From contig JBLHMP010000086.1 in the NCBI GenBank assembly GCA_047623555.1, forward strand, positions 1 to 16,190: a stretch of DNA of 16,190 nucleotides. The letters run 5' to 3'. Shown here in pieces: positions 13,200-16,190 of the stretch. The notes under the pieces are model-generated. The model made no database searches, was not told the DNA's origin, and saw nothing but the letters and a program-made list of their open reading frames with translations. Each line of letters begins with the position of its first letter. Position 1 is the stretch's first letter. This stretch comes from NORP181 sp047623555 (lineage in GTDB: Bacteria > Pseudomonadota > Alphaproteobacteria > Rhodobacterales > Rhodobacteraceae). A program made the position numbers and the translations under genes.

Positions 13200-13523
13200 T
13201 TACATCGAAAAAGATGTACCACAGCCACAGGACGATGTCGCGTTGGGGTTGTTGATGACAAACCGCGCGCCGATCAACTCTTCGGTGAAATCAATCACTG
13301 CGTTTTCAAGAAACGGCAATGATACCGTATCAACGACAACCTTTTCGCCCTGACCTTCAAGGATCAGATCATCATTGGCCGCCTTGTCCAGCGCGATTTC
13401 ATACTGAAACCCGGAACAGCCGCCGCCTTCGACAGCGACACGCAGGGCCTGACCCTGATTTGCGGCGCCAATTTCGGCCAGACGGGCAAAGGCGCGGTCA
13501 GTAACTTTGGGGGGCAATAGCAT
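13200..13523 (-). CDS. erpA: A-type iron-sulfur carrier, ErpA-like, 107 aa
   Basis: A-type carriers pass Fe-S clusters from the scaffold to apo-enzymes. The three cluster cysteines are present: C36 in VEGGGCSGFQY, C99 and C101 in SSCGCGTSF. The carboxy-terminal FVINNPNATSSCGCGTSFSM is closer to ErpA (NPNATSTCGCGSSFS) than to IscA (NPNVKDECGCGESFHV), so ErpA is preferred; the SufA/IscA role cannot be excluded because alphaproteobacteria often have one or two such proteins. GGAG lies 7 nt before the ATG, and a well-formed promoter lies upstream at 13561-13589. It is divergent from dgt. Confidence 0.92.
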   Translation of the reverse strand: MLLPPKVTDRAFARLAEIGAANQGQALRVAVEGGGCSGFQYEIALDKAANDDLILEGQGEKVVVDTVSLPFLENAVIDFTEELIGARFVINNPNATSSCGCGTSFSM

Positions 13524-13560
13524 TGGAGGCTCCGGGGTGGTTCATTGCGTTATTATCTGC

Positions 13561-13589
13561 AATATAGAAACCCTAGGGACAGGCGACAA
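13561..13589 (-). promoter_or_regulatory. Sigma-70-type promoter for erpA
   Basis: On the minus strand TTGTCG (13589-13584), a 17-nt spacer and TATATT (13566-13561) form a good housekeeping promoter. Transcription would begin near 13554, about 30 nt before the erpA ATG. Confidence 0.6.
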
Positions 13590-13601
13590 GGACAACCGGC
13601 T

Positions 13602-14738
13602 ATGCAAGCGTCATTTGCCTCGGATCCGATGACCAGCAGGGGACGGCTGGTCACGGAAGAGGAAAGCGATTTTCGCTCGTGTTTTCAACGCGATCGCGAC
13701 CGAATTATCCATGCCAGCGCGTTTCGACGGCTGATGCATAAGACACAGGTTTTTGTCGAACATGAGGGCGACAATTACCGCACACGTCTGACCCATTCGA
13801 TTGAGGTGGCCCAAGTGGCACGCACCATCGCGGGCGCGCTGCATCTAAATGGCAGCCTGACCGAGGCGGTGGCATTGGCCCATGATCTGGGTCACACACC
13901 GTTTGGTCACACCGGAGAAGAGGCGCTGCATGGGCTAATGGCGCCGCATGGTGGTTTTGATCACAACGCCCAGGCGATCCGAATTGTCACTGCGCTCGAA
14001 CGTCATTATGCATCGTTTGACGGGTTGAACCTCACCTGGGAAGCCCTTGAAGCCATTGCAAAACATAACGGTCCGGTGATTGGAGAATTGCCCTGGGCAT
14101 TGGCCGAATATGATGCGGTGCATGACCTTGAATTGCACACCCACGCAAGTGCCGAAGCCCAGGTCGCGGCCTTGGCGGATGACATCGCCTATAATAATCA
14201 CGACTTGCATGACGGGCTGCGTGCCGGGCTGTTTGACGATGATGACATCGTCGAATTGCCCATCGTTGGCACCGCGTTTGAGCAGGTGGATGCGCTATAT
14301 CCCGGCATCGACCCAAACCGTCGACGCCACGAAGCACTGCGCCGGGTGTTTGGCGCGATGGTGTCAGATGTCATTGACACCTCGCGGGTGTTGCTTGACG
14401 CGTCAGGCGCTAAATCGGTTGAGGATATTCGCAATCTTGGCCATTCTGTGGTCAGGTTTTCGCCTGAATTGTGGGTTGATTTGCAACAAATCCGCCGCTT
14501 TTTGTTCGCACGCATGTACCGGGCGCCGTCGGTAATGCTGAAACGGGCCGAAGTGACGATTGTGGTCGAAGAACTGTTTCCGTTTTACCTAAAGGACCCG
14601 GCATTGATGCCAGAACGCTGGCACGTAGATATCGAGGCGGCGCAGGACGATACAGCTCTGGCGCGGATCGTGTCGGATTATATCGCCGGAATGACCGATC
14701 GTTTTGCGCTTCAGGAACATGCGCGGCTTTTGGGCTGA
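13602..14738 (+). CDS. dgt: dGTPase-like dNTP triphosphohydrolase, 378 aa
   Basis: This HD-domain enzyme splits dNTPs into nucleoside and triphosphate and so limits the dNTP pool. Metal ligands and flanking motifs are visible: H65 in YRTRLTHSIEVAQVAR, H94-D95 in ALAHDLGHTPFGHTGE (91-106), and D194 in ALADDIAYNNHDLHDG (190-205); the amino-terminal RDRDRIIHASAFRRLMHKTQVF is the family signature. I start at ATG 13602, which yields the usual short amino end (SRGR, then FQRDRDRI); a TTG at 13545 would add 19 residues with no family support. The protein is of the shorter, Dgt type 2 class found in alphaproteobacteria. argS follows on the same strand from its own promoter. Confidence 0.93.
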   Translation: MQASFASDPMTSRGRLVTEEESDFRSCFQRDRDRIIHASAFRRLMHKTQVFVEHEGDNYRTRLTHSIEVAQVARTIAGALHLNGSLTEAVALAHDLGHTPFGHTGEEALHGLMAPHGGFDHNAQAIRIVTALERHYASFDGLNLTWEALEAIAKHNGPVIGELPWALAEYDAVHDLELHTHASAEAQVAALADDIAYNNHDLHDGLRAGLFDDDDIVELPIVGTAFEQVDALYPGIDPNRRRHEALRRVFGAMVSDVIDTSRVLLDASGAKSVEDIRNLGHSVVRFSPELWVDLQQIRRFLFARMYRAPSVMLKRAEVTIVVEELFPFYLKDPALMPERWHVDIEAAQDDTALARIVSDYIAGMTDRFALQEHARLLG

Positions 14739-14752
14739 ATTCCGCCATCCGG

Positions 14753-14780
14753 TTGACGACCCGCGCATGGCTGCTACACC
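14753..14780 (+). promoter_or_regulatory. Sigma-70-type promoter for argS
   Basis: TTGACG (14753-14758), a 16-nt spacer and TACACC (14775-14780) lie in the 67-nt gap between dgt and argS. TTGAC is the strong -35 element of alphaproteobacteria. Transcription would start near 14787, about 20 nt before the argS ATG. Confidence 0.55.
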
Positions 14781-14805
14781 GCGCAAGAACCAAAAGGACG
14801 TTGTA

Positions 14806-16190
14806 ATGAACCTGTTTGCTGACATTCGTATGCTAGTGCTGGACTCTCTGGCCGATCTGGTCGCCGATGGGGCGTTGCCGGATGGCCTGAACATGGCCAA
14901 CGTCACGGTTGAGCCGCCACGCGATGCAGCACATGGCGATATGGCGACCAACGCCGCGATGGTGCTGGCGAAACCCGCCAAGATGAAACCGCGCGATATT
15001 GCCGAGGCTCTGGCTGCAAAACTGGTCGCTGATCCACGCGTTGTCAGCGCCGAAGTGGCCGGGCCGGGGTTCCTCAATCTGCGGCTTGAAGTCAAAGTCT
15101 GGCAAGGTGTTTTGGCCGCGATTCTTGCCTCGGGCACCGATTTTGGCCGCTCTGACATTGGGCATGGCCAAAAAGTGAACGTTGAATATGTCAGCGCCAA
15201 CCCAACCGGTCCGCTGCATGTGGGCCACACGCGGGGCGCGGTTTTTGGCGATGCTTTGGCAAGCCTGCTGGATTTCACCGGTCATAATGTGACGCGGGAA
15301 TACTATATTAATGACGGTGGCGGGCAGGTTGATACGCTCGCCCGGTCGGTCTATTTGCGCTATCTTGAAGCGCTGGGTCAAAAGGTGGCGTTTCCCGAGG
15401 GCACCTATCCCGGCGACTATCTGATTGAGGTGGGCGAGGCCGTGGCCAAGGCCAAAGGTGATGCCTGGGTGGATCAGCCCGAAAGCGTCTGGCTGGAAGA
15501 GCTGCGTCTCACATCCACCGATGCAATGATGGATTTGATCCGCGCAGATCTGCTGGCATTGGGCGTTGAAATGGACGTTTTTTTTAGCGAAAAGTCGCTG
15601 TATGGCACCGGTCTGATCGAGGCCGCGCTGGCGGATCTGGACAGCAAGGGCCTGATCTATGAAGGCGTGCTGGCGCCGCCAAAAGGCAAAGAGCCTGACG
15701 ACTGGGAACCGCGCCAGCAGACGTTGTTTAAATCCACCGATCACGGCGATGATGTCGATCGTCCGGTAAAGAAATCGGATGGCACCTGGACCTATTTTTC
15801 ACCCGACATTGCCTATCATTATGATAAGGTTTCCAGAGGCTTCAACGCGCTAATTGATGTGTTTGGTGCTGATCACGGTGGCTATGTCAAACGGATGAAG
15901 GCAGCAGTGTCGGCATTGTCGGACGGCATGGTTCCGCTGGACATCAAACTGTGCCAATTGGTGCGGCTGTATAAGGACGGGCAACCGTTCAAAATGTCCA
16001 AACGGTCGGGCAATTTTGTCACCCTGCGGGAGGTGGTTGATCTGGTTGGCGCGGATGTGACCCGGTTTGTCATGCTGACCCGCAAAAACGATGCGCCGCT
16101 TGATTTTGATTTTGATAAGGTGCTGGAACAATCCCGCGATAACCCGGTGTTTTATGTGCAATACGCCCATGCCCGGGTGATGAGCGTTCT
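14806..16190 (+). CDS. argS: Arginyl-tRNA synthetase, amino-terminal 461 residues (cut by window end)
   Basis: This class I synthetase charges tRNA-Arg with arginine. The frame is open from ATG 14806 (AAAGGACG ribosome site 8 nt upstream) to the window edge. It shows the amino-terminal Add-1 domain (about 1-110, tRNA D-loop contact), the HIGH motif as HVGH (138-141) in SANPTGPLHVGHTRGAV, FGADHGGYVKRMKAA (353-367) and the KMSKR signature (396-400) in KDGQPFKMSKRSGNFV. The intact KMSK lysine is notable only because many ArgRS proteins have lost it. The missing carboxy end should be the helical anticodon-binding domain. Confidence 0.97.
   Translation, partial: MNLFADIRMLVLDSLADLVADGALPDGLNMANVTVEPPRDAAHGDMATNAAMVLAKPAKMKPRDIAEALAAKLVADPRVVSAEVAGPGFLNLRLEVKVWQGVLAAILASGTDFGRSDIGHGQKVNVEYVSANPTGPLHVGHTRGAVFGDALASLLDFTGHNVTREYYINDGGGQVDTLARSVYLRYLEALGQKVAFPEGTYPGDYLIEVGEAVAKAKGDAWVDQPESVWLEELRLTSTDAMMDLIRADLLALGVEMDVFFSEKSLYGTGLIEAALADLDSKGLIYEGVLAPPKGKEPDDWEPRQQTLFKSTDHGDDVDRPVKKSDGTWTYFSPDIAYHYDKVSRGFNALIDVFGADHGGYVKRMKAAVSALSDGMVPLDIKLCQLVRLYKDGQPFKMSKRSGNFVTLREVVDLVGADVTRFVMLTRKNDAPLDFDFDKVLEQSRDNPVFYVQYAHARVMSV

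Noticed and set aside
13545..13601. Upstream TTG start for dgt
   Set aside because: The added 19 residues are basic and unlike the family; ATG 13602 gives the normal amino end, and the stretch overlaps the erpA promoter.

Overview
The window reads as a stretch of chromosome from a marine alphaproteobacterium of the order Rhodobacterales (Roseobacter group or a close relative). The basis is gene content and protein character: a DksA with one zinc-finger-region cysteine, a PIN-domain protein of a type I associate with Rhodobacter, a DUF2927 lipoprotein, a MoxR/VWA pair, an ErpA-type carrier next to a dGTPase-like HD protein and argS, a moderate GC level, and alphaproteobacterial TTGAC-type promoters. 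No IS element, integrase, tRNA, rRNA or CRISPR array was seen.

Layout. 1-1219 (+): the tail of an unrecognised gene, a 91-aa hypothetical protein coupled to it, a tiny secreted peptide whose stop codon lies inside its own terminator, and a PIN-domain ribonuclease-like protein. 1226-7525 (-): an M48 membrane metalloprotease, a cytochrome P450 with an unusual I-helix, then a compact operon (GNAT acetyltransferase > DUF2927 lipoprotein > 55-aa two-helix membrane protein > CoxE-like VWA protein), and upstream of it a separately terminated MoxR AAA+ ATPase. 7739-9405 (+): DksA with a strong terminator, then an FAD monooxygenase that starts 15 nt after that terminator. 9479-10258 (-): exonuclease III. 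10259-10626: a long AT-rich intergenic region with a cluster of GANTC (CcrM-type) sites, a 10-bp inverted repeat and a perfect DnaA box. 10627-13190 (+): a three-gene cassette (see below). 13200-16190: ErpA-type Fe-S carrier (-), then dgt and the start of argS (+), i.e. ordinary housekeeping genes.

The most interesting part is 10259-13190. The first gene encodes 166 residues made of a 26-residue leader-like segment plus seven copies of an exact 21-residue repeat centred on TGLFTTSL. The DNA of the copies differs mainly at synonymous positions, so the peptide sequence itself is under selection. It is followed by an unrecognised, apparently all-helical, soluble 358-aa protein and, with a GTGA overlap, by a 10-helix DMT/EamA transporter. 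The arrangement (repeated substrate-like peptide, candidate partner protein, exporter, and a hairpin between the first two genes) resembles a multi-core peptide natural-product operon. No known RiPP maturation enzyme is present, and a beta-solenoid structural repeat is an equally open alternative.
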